64,000 bases of DNA from Microvirga calopogonii (GTDB taxonomy: Bacteria; Pseudomonadota; Alphaproteobacteria; Rhizobiales; Beijerinckiaceae): contig NZ_QDGA01000002.1 of the NCBI RefSeq assembly GCF_003347665.1, positions 62,001 through 126,000 on the forward strand, read 5' to 3'. The position numbers and the translations under genes are program-made. The first letter of the stretch is position 1; each line of letters starts with the position of its first letter. Under the pieces are notes generated by a model, which was given only the letters and a program-made list of their open reading frames with translations, was not told where the DNA came from and did no database searches. Positions 17,189 to 25,502 of the stretch are shown here, one piece after another.

Positions 17189-18297
17189 CGGCGCTTGCTC
17201 TCGTCCTGCTCGCATTGGCCGCCATCCCGTTCGTGCTTGCGCTCATGAACCTGGGTATTTTGCGCGCGACACCTCGCCATGCTCCACAAGGAGACGTCCT
17301 CGTCTCGATTCTCATTCCGGCCCGCAATGAAGCAAAGAACATCGGCCCCGCTCTCGATGCGGCTCTCGGCAGCATGGGCGTGGCGGTGGAAGTTCTGGTC
17401 GCGGACGACGGATCGACGGATGCGACGGCCGGCATCGTTCGCGCCTATGCGGCCCGCGATGCCCGCGTGCGCCTCCTCACCGCTCCGCCTCTGGATGAGG
17501 GCTGGACCGGCAAGGTCCATGCCTGCCACCATCTCTCCGAGGCCGCGCGGGGCACGCATTTCCTGTTCGTGGATGCGGATGTGCGTCTGGCCCCCCAGGC
17601 GGCGGCTTGGCTCGCGGGCCATGCGCAGGCCAGCGATGCCGATCTCGTCAGCGCCGTGCCGCGCCAGATCATGATCACGCTCGGCGAATTGCTGACGGTG
17701 CCGACGATCAACCTGCTGCTGCTCGGCTATCTTCCCATGGGCTTCATGCGCCTCTCCCGCGATCCGGGACTGGGGGCGGCCTGCGGCCAGCTCATGCTCG
17801 TCGAACGCGAAGCCTACCGGGCGAGCGGCGGACACGCGGCGATCCGCGCGTGCATCCACGACGGCATCCAGCTGGCACGGCTCTTCCGCCGCAAGGGCTA
17901 TATGACGGATCTCGTGCCGGGCGAACGCCTCGCCACCTGCCGCATGTATACACGGTTCGACGAGGCCTGGACCGGTTTTGCCAAGAACGCTCACGAAGGC
18001 ATGGCCACGCCCGTGGCACTGCCGATCTGGACCGTGCTTCTGCTCGGCGGCCACGTTCTGCCGTTCCTACTCCTGCCGTTTGCGTCGAGTGTCCTGCTTG
18101 CCTGCGCGGCTCTTCTTTCCCTCGGCGCACGAACGCTCGTGACCTTCGCGACGAGAGAGAACCCCTGGTCGATCCCTCTCCATCCCTTCACCATCCTGGT
18201 CGGTCTAGCGATCCAGTGGAGCGTGCTCCTGCGGATCGGGCAGGCGCGTCGCGCAGGGTGGAAAGGCAGGCTTTATCCTCTGGAGGAAAAGCCGTGA
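17185..18297 (+). CDS. Family-2 glycosyltransferase, CrtQ-like
   Basis: A 370-residue membrane-associated enzyme. An N-terminal membrane helix (LVLLALAAIPFVLALM) is followed by a GT-A domain: SILIPARNEAKNI, LVADDGSTDAT and the metal-binding FVDADVRL. The C-terminal part has two or three further hydrophobic helices. It resembles glycosyltransferases of C30 carotenoid pathways that glucosylate the carboxylated carotenoid. The ATG at 17185 overlaps the preceding stop (ATGA) and the gene ends overlapping hpnC by four bases (GTGA), so translation is probably coupled through the cluster. Confidence 0.85.
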   Translation: MTALALVLLALAAIPFVLALMNLGILRATPRHAPQGDVLVSILIPARNEAKNIGPALDAALGSMGVAVEVLVADDGSTDATAGIVRAYAARDARVRLLTAPPLDEGWTGKVHACHHLSEAARGTHFLFVDADVRLAPQAAAWLAGHAQASDADLVSAVPRQIMITLGELLTVPTINLLLLGYLPMGFMRLSRDPGLGAACGQLMLVEREAYRASGGHAAIRACIHDGIQLARLFRRKGYMTDLVPGERLATCRMYTRFDEAWTGFAKNAHEGMATPVALPIWTVLLLGGHVLPFLLLPFASSVLLACAALLSLGARTLVTFATRENPWSIPLHPFTILVGLAIQWSVLLRIGQARRAGWKGRLYPLEEKP

Positions 18298-19952
18298 GCC
18301 TGGACCTCCCAAGAGCGACGAAGCGCTCGCATGACGAGAACTTCCCGGTCGCGTCCCTCGTGCTCTCGCGTGAGCACCGGGATGCCGTGCTCGCCTTCTA
18401 CGCCTTCGCCCGCACGGCCGATGACATCGCCGACGCGCCCGATCTCGAGGCCGCCGAAAAACTGGCGCGCCTGGACGTGCTCGAACAGGCGCTCGTATCC
18501 GGCGATCCGGCCATCCCTCAGGCCGCCCGCCTTCATGCAATCGACAGGCAGCACAAGGCAGGACTGGTCCAAGCCCGCGAGCTGCTGCGCGCGTTCCGTC
18601 AGGATGTGGTCAAGGCCCGCTACAACGATTGGGCGGAACTGGTCGATTACTGCCGCTTTTCCGCCAACCCGGTTGGCCGCTTCCTGCTGATCCTTCATGG
18701 CGAGCGCAGTTCGGCCCACGGGCCGGCCGATGCCCTTTGCACGGCGCTGCAGATCCTCAACCACCTGCAGGATTGCGGCAAGGATCGTGAGCGGATGGGA
18801 CGCATCTACATCCCGATCCGGTGGATGCTGGCGGCGGGCTCCGAGACGGCATTCTTCGATCCGTCGCGGACGACGCTCCGCCGCGACGTCTTCGACGCCA
18901 TGCTCGACCGGGTCGACACGCTGATCGATCAGGCGCAGTGCCTGCCCGAGCGTCTGCGGAACCCGCGTCTGCGGGCGCAGAGCATCGCGACCATCGCTCT
19001 TGCCCGACGCCTGAGCCAACGCCTAAGACAAGCCGACCCCGTTCTGGAGCGCGTTCAGGTGACAAAGGCCGATGCATGCATCGCCTTTCTGCGCGGCCTT
19101 CGCGGAACAATTCAGAGGCCTTCTTCTCGTGACCGCCGCGTGACGGCGGCGGCGGTGCGGCGCTCGGGCTCGTCCTTCCGTCTCGGCATGCAGAGTCTCT
19201 CAGCCGAACGCCGCCGCGCCATTCACGCGGTCTATGCCTTCTGCCGCACGGTGGACGATATCGCCGACAGCGCAGCGCCTGCTTCCGAGAAGCGTGTCTT
19301 CCTGCGCGAGTGGCGGCGCGAGATCGACCGGCTGCACCGCGCACCGGAAACACCGATAGGGCGCGAGCTCGCCCGCGCCTCGACCCTCTTCAAGCTCCCT
19401 TTGGAGGAGTGCCATGCCCTGCTCGACGGCATGGAGACCGACAGCGCCGACCGGGTGCGGTTGGCCAACGACTATGAACTCGGCCTCTATGGCCGCCGTG
19501 TCGCGGGCTCCGTCGGCGCGCTCTCGATCCGCATATTCGGCGCTCCGTCCGCTCACGACTTCGCACTCAATCTCGGACGCACCCTGCAGCTCGTGAACAT
19601 CCTGCGCGATGTGGACGAGGACGCTGCCCGCGAACGGGTCTACGTTCCCCTCTCGCGGCTTGCGCGGCTCGGATTGAGCGATGCTCCCGCGGCCATGCTC
19701 GTAGCCGATCCGCGCTTCGCGCGCGTCTGCGAAAACCTTGCCGAAGAGGCCAGTACCGGATTTGCGACAGCGGATGCCGCCCTCATGCGTCTCGATCGCC
19801 GGGCACTGAAACCGGCGATCCTGATGATGGAGAATTACCGCCGCGTGCTCGACCGGCTGCAGGCGCGCGGCTGGGGCCTGCGCCAGGGCAGGCTGCGCCT
19901 GAGCACCGCCGATCGGCTGCATCTCATCACCCGCGCCATGAGGCCCGCATGA
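18294..19952 (+). CDS. hpnC/hpnD: Squalene synthesis genes HpnC and HpnD in one uninterrupted frame
   Basis: A GTG at 18294 (GTGA overlap with the glycosyltransferase) opens a 552-residue frame with no stop until 19952. Residues 1-282 are HpnC, with Asp-rich motifs TADDIAD (43-47) and LNHLQDCGKD (160, 164). From residue 283 the sequence is a complete HpnD: SSFRLGMQSLS, TVDDIAD (321-325) and LRDVDEDAARERVYVP (439-443). HpnD condenses two FPP to presqualene diphosphate. HpnC converts that to hydroxysqualene. They are normally separate genes. Either this is a true fusion, or a one-base change near the hpnC 3' end removed its stop; HpnD could also start at the internal GTG at 19140. Confidence 0.88.
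   Translation: MSLDLPRATKRSHDENFPVASLVLSREHRDAVLAFYAFARTADDIADAPDLEAAEKLARLDVLEQALVSGDPAIPQAARLHAIDRQHKAGLVQARELLRAFRQDVVKARYNDWAELVDYCRFSANPVGRFLLILHGERSSAHGPADALCTALQILNHLQDCGKDRERMGRIYIPIRWMLAAGSETAFFDPSRTTLRRDVFDAMLDRVDTLIDQAQCLPERLRNPRLRAQSIATIALARRLSQRLRQADPVLERVQVTKADACIAFLRGLRGTIQRPSSRDRRVTAAAVRRSGSSFRLGMQSLSAERRRAIHAVYAFCRTVDDIADSAAPASEKRVFLREWRREIDRLHRAPETPIGRELARASTLFKLPLEECHALLDGMETDSADRVRLANDYELGLYGRRVAGSVGALSIRIFGAPSAHDFALNLGRTLQLVNILRDVDEDAARERVYVPLSRLARLGLSDAPAAMLVADPRFARVCENLAEEASTGFATADAALMRLDRRALKPAILMMENYRRVLDRLQARGWGLRQGRLRLSTADRLHLITRAMRPA
19129..19143 (+). other. HpnC-HpnD junction with internal GTG and out-of-frame stops
   Basis: A GTG at 19140-19142, in frame with both modules, begins the natural HpnD N-terminus (residues TAAAVRRSGSSF follow it). 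The overlapping TGA at 19141-19143 is in the +1 frame, and another TGA at 19130-19132 is in the third frame. Neighbouring genes of the cluster use exactly such GTGA/ATGA overlaps. This is what one would see if hpnC ordinarily ended at 19143 and a single-base indel shifted it into the hpnD frame. Confidence 0.6.
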
Positions 19953-21235
19953 CGGCAAAGCGCACTCACATCGTCGGGGCTGGAATCGCGGGCTTGAGCG
20001 CCGCGCTCACCGTCACGGCCGATGGCGGCGAAGCCGTCGTCTACGAGGCCGCGCCGCAGCCGGGCGGACGCTGCCGGACCCTCCAGCCCGCCGACGGCTT
20101 CATTCATGACAACGGCACCCATGTGCTGTTCACGGCCAATGGACATGCGCTCGATCTCCTCAGGACCATCGGCGCCCGCGACTGCTGGTTCGAGCCGGAA
20201 CCCAAAGGGCTTCCGCTCTATGACGGACGAACGGGAGAGATGCGGCGGGTGGGCCTCTCGCCCTGGTCGTGGCTTCTCCCCTCGCGCCGTCCGCAGGGCC
20301 TGACACTGCCCGATCTGGCGCGGATCCTGCGCCTTGTCTTCACGGCGAAGGATTGCCCGGTCGCGTCCATCATCGGGGATCGTCCGATCATGGACAGCCT
20401 GATCGAGCCTCTGACGGTGGCTGTGCTCAACACGCCGCCCGCGCAGGCCTCCTCGCAGCGTCTCGCATCCGCCCTGCGTCAGCTCATCCGGCCGGGTGCC
20501 GGGCGCCTCCTGGTGGCGCGAAACGGCTTGAGCGAAGACCTGATCGAGCCGGCCATCGCCACGCTCGCGGCGAGAGGTGCAGCCGTTCTCACGGGGCAGC
20601 GCCTGCGCACGCTGCTGACGAGCCGGCACCGCGTCATCGGATTGGCCTTGACGGATCGCACCGTGATGCTCGGCCCCGACGACCGCGTAATCCTCGCGCT
20701 GCCGCCCTACGAGGTGGAGCGGCTTCTTCCCACGCTCCCCGTGCCGACCTCCTTCGAACCCATCCTCAACGTTCATTACCGGATGAAGGGTTTGGCGGAC
20801 CCGCGTTTCATCGGCTTCACCGGTGCGCTGGCGCAATGGGCGCTGGTCCGTCCCACTCACGTGAGCGTCACGGTCTCGGCGGCCGATGCGGTGGTGGATC
20901 ACAATGCCGCCGACCTGGCGACGAGGATCTGGCGCGACATCGCGCCGGCGCTGCGCCGCGTCGGGCTCGATGCGGCGAGCGACCGTCAGCCCGAAAGCCG
21001 GGTGGTGAAGGAGAAGCGCGCGACCATCCGCCAGGCGGCGGAGGAACTCCCGCAGCCTCCCCTGCGGCCTCTCACGAACCTCGCTCTGGCGGGAGACTGG
21101 CTCGGCTCCCTTCCCGCCACCATCGAGAGCGCCGTCATGGCAGGCGAGCACGCCGCCTCCCTGTTGCGGCATGCCCGATGCACCCGCCCGACCGCTCCGC
21201 GCGACCGCCCCTTGAAGACGGAGGATGCGGCATGA
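19949..21235 (+). CDS. hpnE: Hydroxysqualene dehydroxylase HpnE
   Basis: A 428-residue FAD-dependent amine-oxidase-like protein that reductively removes the hydroxyl from hydroxysqualene, giving squalene. The N-terminus has HIVGAGIAGLSAALTV and PQPGGRCRTL. The C-terminus has LALAGDWLGSLPATIESAVMAG, the usual FAD-binding ending of HpnE. It starts in an ATGA overlap with the hpnC/hpnD frame and ends in an ATGA overlap with ispH. No squalene-hopene cyclase follows, so here the squalene most likely feeds the carotenoid desaturases. Confidence 0.92.
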   Translation: MTAKRTHIVGAGIAGLSAALTVTADGGEAVVYEAAPQPGGRCRTLQPADGFIHDNGTHVLFTANGHALDLLRTIGARDCWFEPEPKGLPLYDGRTGEMRRVGLSPWSWLLPSRRPQGLTLPDLARILRLVFTAKDCPVASIIGDRPIMDSLIEPLTVAVLNTPPAQASSQRLASALRQLIRPGAGRLLVARNGLSEDLIEPAIATLAARGAAVLTGQRLRTLLTSRHRVIGLALTDRTVMLGPDDRVILALPPYEVERLLPTLPVPTSFEPILNVHYRMKGLADPRFIGFTGALAQWALVRPTHVSVTVSAADAVVDHNAADLATRIWRDIAPALRRVGLDAASDRQPESRVVKEKRATIRQAAEELPQPPLRPLTNLALAGDWLGSLPATIESAVMAGEHAASLLRHARCTRPTAPRDRPLKTEDAA

Positions 21236-22200
21236 TCCAGGACCATCCCTCGCTGACCGTGCTGCTCGCGGCACCACGGAGTTTCTGTGCCGGTGTCGAG
21301 CGTGCCATCAGGGCCGTCGAGGACGCCCTTGAACGGACGGGCAGGCCCGTCTATGTGCGCCACGAGATCGTGCACAACGGCCGCGTTGTGGAGGAGTTGA
21401 AGCGCAAGGGTGCGATCTTCGTCGAAGATCTGGCCGAGATCCCCGACGGGGCCGTCGCCATCTTCAGCGCCCACGGCGTCTCCCGCGCGGTGGAGCGGGA
21501 AGCGGCGGGCCGAGGTCTTTCCGTGCTCGATGCCACCTGCCCGCTCGTGCGTCGCGTCCATCTTGAAGGACAGCGCCATGCGAAGGCCGGACGCGAGGTC
21601 ATCGTCATCGGCCATCGCGGGCATGTGGAGATCGAAGGCACCACCGGACAGATCGACGGCACGGTCCATGTGATCGAGACCGTCGCGGAAGCGCTGACCG
21701 TTACGGTCCTCAATCCGGAGCGTATTGCCTACATCACCCAGACGACGCTCTCCGTCGACGATACGCGCGAGATCATCGCAGCCTTGAAGAAGCGCTTTCC
21801 CGCCATTCAGGGGCCGGACGTCAAGACAATCTGCTACGCCACGCAGAACCGTCAGATGGCCGTGCGCGTGATCGCCAGGCGCGCGGAGCGGATCATCGTT
21901 TGCGGCGCGCGCAATTCATCGAACACGAACCGCCTGTGCGAGGTTGCTGTCCATGAAGGGCGCCAGGCGCTGCTCATGCAGGATCCGAAGGACCTGACGC
22001 TCTCCTTCATCGACGGTGCCGCCGTGATCGGACTGACCGCGGGCGCGTCCGCTCCGGAAGACCTGGTGCAGGAGGCGCTGGCCCAGCTCGCGCAGTGGCG
22101 GCGGCTCACGGTCGAGGAGGTGCGCGTGACCCAGGAGGACGCGCAGTTCGCGCCCGTCGACCTGTCCCGTCTTATCGGTCAGCTGGCGAACGCCTCCTGA
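21232..22200 (+). CDS. ispH: 4-hydroxy-3-methylbut-2-enyl diphosphate reductase (IspH/LytB)
   Basis: The last enzyme of the MEP pathway, an iron-sulphur protein that makes IPP and DMAPP. The 322 residues include the three cluster cysteines: Cys19 in SFCAGV, Cys103 in DATCPLV and Cys201 in [20 protein letters not shown] at 131-140 contains the catalytic-type Glu. The usual SSNSNRL is SSNTNRL here, a conservative change. GGAG precedes the ATG, which overlaps hpnE. Putting a precursor-supply gene at the end of a pigment cluster suggests flux boosting; it could be a second genomic copy. Its 3' end overlaps the convergent MATE gene by 22 bases. Confidence 0.94.
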   Translation: MIQDHPSLTVLLAAPRSFCAGVERAIRAVEDALERTGRPVYVRHEIVHNGRVVEELKRKGAIFVEDLAEIPDGAVAIFSAHGVSRAVEREAAGRGLSVLDATCPLVRRVHLEGQRHAKAGREVIVIGHRGHVEIEGTTGQIDGTVHVIETVAEALTVTVLNPERIAYITQTTLSVDDTREIIAALKKRFPAIQGPDVKTICYATQNRQMAVRVIARRAERIIVCGARNSSNTNRLCEVAVHEGRQALLMQDPKDLTLSFIDGAAVIGLTAGASAPEDLVQEALAQLAQWRRLTVEEVRVTQEDAQFAPVDLSRLIGQLANAS

Positions 22201-23639
22201 ACGTCCCGCGGCGTCGCCGTGACCAGACCCAGCCGGTCGCGGCGCAACCAGCGCCACAGCATCAGGCAGGCCACCACGGCGAGCCCGCTGGCAAGCCCGA
22301 TCCAGATGCCGACGCCCCGCAGCGACGTGCCGAAGGCCAGGGTTGCGCCGAGCGGCAGGCCCACGCCCCAATAGCCGAGCGCCGCGTACATCATCGGCAC
22401 GCGGGTATCCTGCAGCCCGCGCAGCATTCCGGCGCCGACCGCCTGTGCGCCGTCCACCAGCTGGAAGATGGCGGCCACCACCAGGAAGGTGCGCGCCAGA
22501 TCGATGACGAGCGCGTTCCTGGGATCGTTCACGTCAAGGAAGACCCCGAGCAGCAGGTGCGGGGCAAACAGCATGAGCGATGCCGTCACAATCATGAAGC
22601 CGGTGCCCAGCGCGAAGGACGTCCAGCCGGCACGGGTGACGCCTGCCGCGTCCTGCGCGCCGTAAGCCCGGCCCACGCGCACCGTCACGGCCTGTCCGAT
22701 GCCGAGCGGGACGGAGAAGCAGAAGGACGCGATCTGCAGGGCAATCGCATGAGCCGCCAGCTCGCTCTCGCCGATCCGGCCCATCAGCATGGCGGCCGCA
22801 TTGAAGATCGTCACCTCGAACATCAGCGTCAGGCCGATGGGCAGGCCGATCTGCCAGAGGGTGCGATAGCGCGGCCAGTCGGCCCGCCAGAAGCGCCCAA
22901 AGATATGATAGCGCTTGAGCCTGGGATGCAGGACGATCACCAGGGCGAGCGCCGCGAACATGAAGATGCTCGAGATCACCGTGCCGAGCCCTGCCCCGAT
23001 CAAGCCAAAGGCCGGTAAGCCGAGGGCGCCGAACATCAGGACATAGGCCGCACCGAAATTGACCGGGATGGCGAGCAGGCCGATGAACAGGGCCCAGCCG
23101 GGACGTTCCAGGGCCGCCAGAAACGAACGCAGCACCAGGAAGAGCAGGAACGGCAGCAGGCTCCATTGCAGCGCCCGGATATACTGGCCGGCATGGTGGG
23201 CGAGCTCGGGCGCCTGACCGATGGCGAGCAGGATCGTCTCTCCGTTCCAGGCGACGATCCAGATCGGAACGGCGACCGTGACCGACGCCCAGAGCCCCTG
23301 GCGCACCGTGCGGCGCACCTCACGGACGGAATGGCGCTTGCGGCCCAGCTCCTCGGCGATCATGGGCGAGGTCGCATTGACGAGGCCGATCCCGAAGATC
23401 AGGAAGGCGAAGTAGAGGTTGGTGCCGAGCGCACCCGCTGCCAGCACCTCCGATCCCATCCAGCCCATCAGAATGACGTCGGACGTGATCAGGGCGTTCT
23501 GGGCAATGGTTGCAAGAACCAGAGGCCAGCCGAGGGCTAAAGTTGCGCGCAGCTCCGTCACCCAGGCAGCGCGCTGGAAGGTCGATTCTCTCAAGATCAT
23601 GATGGCGCGCTTGTAGCCAACCCGAAGCCGGAAAGCCAC
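22179..23639 (-). CDS. MATE family multidrug/metabolite efflux transporter
   Basis: A 486-residue inner-membrane protein with about twelve hydrophobic helices in two homologous halves. [27 protein letters not shown] in the first helix pair is the typical MATE start, and [16 protein letters not shown] in the second half is the NorM-like repeat signature. It exports cationic compounds by Na+ or H+ antiport. The substrate cannot be told. A second possible start lies at Met14 (23600). It is convergent with, and overlaps, ispH. Confidence 0.92.
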   Translation of the reverse strand: MAFRLRVGYKRAIMILRESTFQRAAWVTELRATLALGWPLVLATIAQNALITSDVILMGWMGSEVLAAGALGTNLYFAFLIFGIGLVNATSPMIAEELGRKRHSVREVRRTVRQGLWASVTVAVPIWIVAWNGETILLAIGQAPELAHHAGQYIRALQWSLLPFLLFLVLRSFLAALERPGWALFIGLLAIPVNFGAAYVLMFGALGLPAFGLIGAGLGTVISSIFMFAALALVIVLHPRLKRYHIFGRFWRADWPRYRTLWQIGLPIGLTLMFEVTIFNAAAMLMGRIGESELAAHAIALQIASFCFSVPLGIGQAVTVRVGRAYGAQDAAGVTRAGWTSFALGTGFMIVTASLMLFAPHLLLGVFLDVNDPRNALVIDLARTFLVVAAIFQLVDGAQAVGAGMLRGLQDTRVPMMYAALGYWGVGLPLGATLAFGTSLRGVGIWIGLASGLAVVACLMLWRWLRRDRLGLVTATPRDVQEAFAS

Positions 23640-23825
23640 ACCTGCGGAGATGCGGGGAAGTGCTCACAGCGCATCGTGCGGGCCCGGAAGGCCACGTCCG
23701 TGAAGAGTGGACCCGGTTTTCCGCAATGACGATGCGCTCTTCAAGGAATGGTGCAAGGAACCTGAGCGGAAGCGCGCCCGTTCATCCCATTGCTCACGTT
23801 TCCGTGTTGTCTTTCGGAGTTCTCG

Positions 23826-24803
23826 ATGGCGCAGCCGGCGCTTTCAACCGAGATCGATTTTTCGCTGCCTCCTGCCCTCCTCAACGAGGAGGGGCAGATG
23901 CGCACGGTCGGGATCGAGATCGAGTTCGTGGGCCCGTCCGCCGAAAGGACCGTGCAGGCCCTGCAGGAAGCACTCGGCGGCCGGCTCATCGAAATGGATC
24001 CGCATGCCTTCGCCCTGAAGGAATCGGCCATCGGCGACCTCGCGGTGGAGCTCGACAGCCGGATCCTGCACCCGGGCAAGCAGGCGGGAACGCAGAAGGG
24101 CGTCCTGCCCAAGATCGCCGCGCTGTTCGGCTTCGCGGCCCGTTATCTCGTTCCCTGCGAACTGGTCACCGCACCGATTCCGGTCGACCGGCTGCAGGAA
24201 CTCAACCGAATCCTGACGATCCTGCGCGGAGTCGGCGCCAAGGGCACGCAGGACGGGCCGTTCTATGCCTTTGGGCTGCACTTCAACCCGGAGATTCCAC
24301 GCCGCGATGCAGCCACGCTCACGGCCTTCATGAAGAGCTTCGCCCTGCTCAATCCGTGGCTCCGGCGCGAGGCCTCGCCGGACGCGACCCGCAACCTTCT
24401 GGGCTTTGCCGATCCGTTTCCGGCCGAGTATGTCCGCAGGATCGCCGGTTCCGATTACTGGCCGGACATTCCCGCCTTCATCGACGATTATCTCAAGCAC
24501 AATGCGACCCGGAACCGGGATCTCGATCTCCTTCCTCTCCTGCATCATTTCGATGCCGCGCGGGTGCGCGCCGTCCTGCCGAACGAGAAGATCAACGGTC
24601 GCCCGACCTTCCATTACCGCCTGCCCGATGCCCGGGTGAGCGACCCCGGCTGGAGCATCGCGCCGGACTGGAACCGCTGGGTCTGCGTCGAGCGACTGGC
24701 GGGGGACCGGGAAAAACTGGATGCGGTCGGCGCCGCCTATCTGTCGTTCGAAGGGGAGGACAAGAGCTGGGCCAACGTGGTGGAGCAGATCGTACGGTCA
24801 TGA
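23826..24803 (+). CDS. Amidoligase family protein (GCS/GS-like carboxylate-amine ligase)
   Basis: A 325-residue soluble protein. The VGIEIEF motif (Glu31 and Glu33) is the first metal/ATP-binding strand of the gamma-glutamylcysteine synthetase/glutamine synthetase superfamily. Family-typical stretches are HPGKQAGTQKG, GTQDGPFYAFGLHFNPEIPR and NRDLDLLPLLHHFD. Such amidoligases are predicted to join a carboxyl group to an amine with ATP. The partner gene is a class-I amidotransferase-like hydrolase overlapping by 4 bases. GGAG at 23816-23819 supports the ATG at 23826. The substrates are unknown for this predicted family. Confidence 0.85.
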   Translation: MAQPALSTEIDFSLPPALLNEEGQMRTVGIEIEFVGPSAERTVQALQEALGGRLIEMDPHAFALKESAIGDLAVELDSRILHPGKQAGTQKGVLPKIAALFGFAARYLVPCELVTAPIPVDRLQELNRILTILRGVGAKGTQDGPFYAFGLHFNPEIPRRDAATLTAFMKSFALLNPWLRREASPDATRNLLGFADPFPAEYVRRIAGSDYWPDIPAFIDDYLKHNATRNRDLDLLPLLHHFDAARVRAVLPNEKINGRPTFHYRLPDARVSDPGWSIAPDWNRWVCVERLAGDREKLDAVGAAYLSFEGEDKSWANVVEQIVRS

Positions 24804-25501
24804 CGAGCCCCCTGATCGGCGTCACCACGTCAAGGCATGGCGGGTGGCGCAGCTACCTCATGCATCGGCTGGCGCTTTACCGCGCGGGCGCCCGCTCCGT
24901 CCGCCTGATGCCCGGCCAACCGTTGCCGGCGGAGCCGCTGCAGGGGCTGGTGATCGGCGGTGGCGACGACATCGGCGCGGAGATCTACGGCGGGCAGGTC
25001 CTGCCGGACGTGCGCATCGATCCCGAACGCGACAAGCTGGAGCTCAGTCTTCTCAAGGCGGCGCTCCCGGCGGGACTTCCGATCCTCGGCATCTGCCGCG
25101 GATCGCAGATGATCAACGTGGCGCTCGGAGGCACCCTGCACACGGACATCTATGAGGTTTATGTCCAGGCGCCGAAGATGCGCACCGTGCTGCCGCGCAA
25201 GACCGTGACCATCGAGCACGGCTCTCGGCTGGACCGGATCCTGAACTGCAATCCCTGTCAGGTGAACGCGCTGCACCACCAGTCGGTCGACCGTCTCGGG
25301 CAGGGGTTGAAGATCGCCGCCCGCGACGAGAGCGGCATCGTGCAGGCCATCGAGAGCGAAAGCGCCCCGTTCCTGCTCGGCGTTCAATGGCATCCGGAGC
25401 TTCTGGTCTGGAAGAAGCCGCACCAGCGATTGTTCGCGGCTTTGACCGAAGCGGCGCGCGAAGCGTCAGCTCCACTCTCCGCAACGGCGCTTGCCGAATG
25501 A
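24800..25501 (+). CDS. Class-I glutamine amidotransferase-like / gamma-glutamyl hydrolase (peptidase C26 type)
   Basis: A 233-residue alpha/beta protein. The nucleophile elbow GICRGSQMINVALGG gives Cys99, and QWHPE gives His198 and Glu200, a complete triad. IGGGDDIGAEIYGG is the oxyanion-side signature of the gamma-glutamyl-GABA hydrolase (PuuD) subgroup. The ATG overlaps the amidoligase stop (ATGA), so the two products are probably made in equal amounts. It may cleave the gamma-glutamyl-type bond made by its partner, or release ammonia for it. It ends one base from the convergent kinase gene. Confidence 0.88.
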   Translation: MTSPLIGVTTSRHGGWRSYLMHRLALYRAGARSVRLMPGQPLPAEPLQGLVIGGGDDIGAEIYGGQVLPDVRIDPERDKLELSLLKAALPAGLPILGICRGSQMINVALGGTLHTDIYEVYVQAPKMRTVLPRKTVTIEHGSRLDRILNCNPCQVNALHHQSVDRLGQGLKIAARDESGIVQAIESESAPFLLGVQWHPELLVWKKPHQRLFAALTEAAREASAPLSATALAE

Positions 25502-25502
25502 T

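Noticed and set aside
17607..18293. Upstream part of the frame containing hpnC
   Set aside because: It is a shadow of the glycosyltransferase in another phase. The hpnC start is the GTG at 18294, in a GTGA overlap.
18294..22200. Reading the hpn genes as a hopanoid operon
   Set aside because: There is no squalene-hopene cyclase or other hopanoid gene here, and the adjoining genes are carotenoid-type. A separate hopanoid locus may exist elsewhere.
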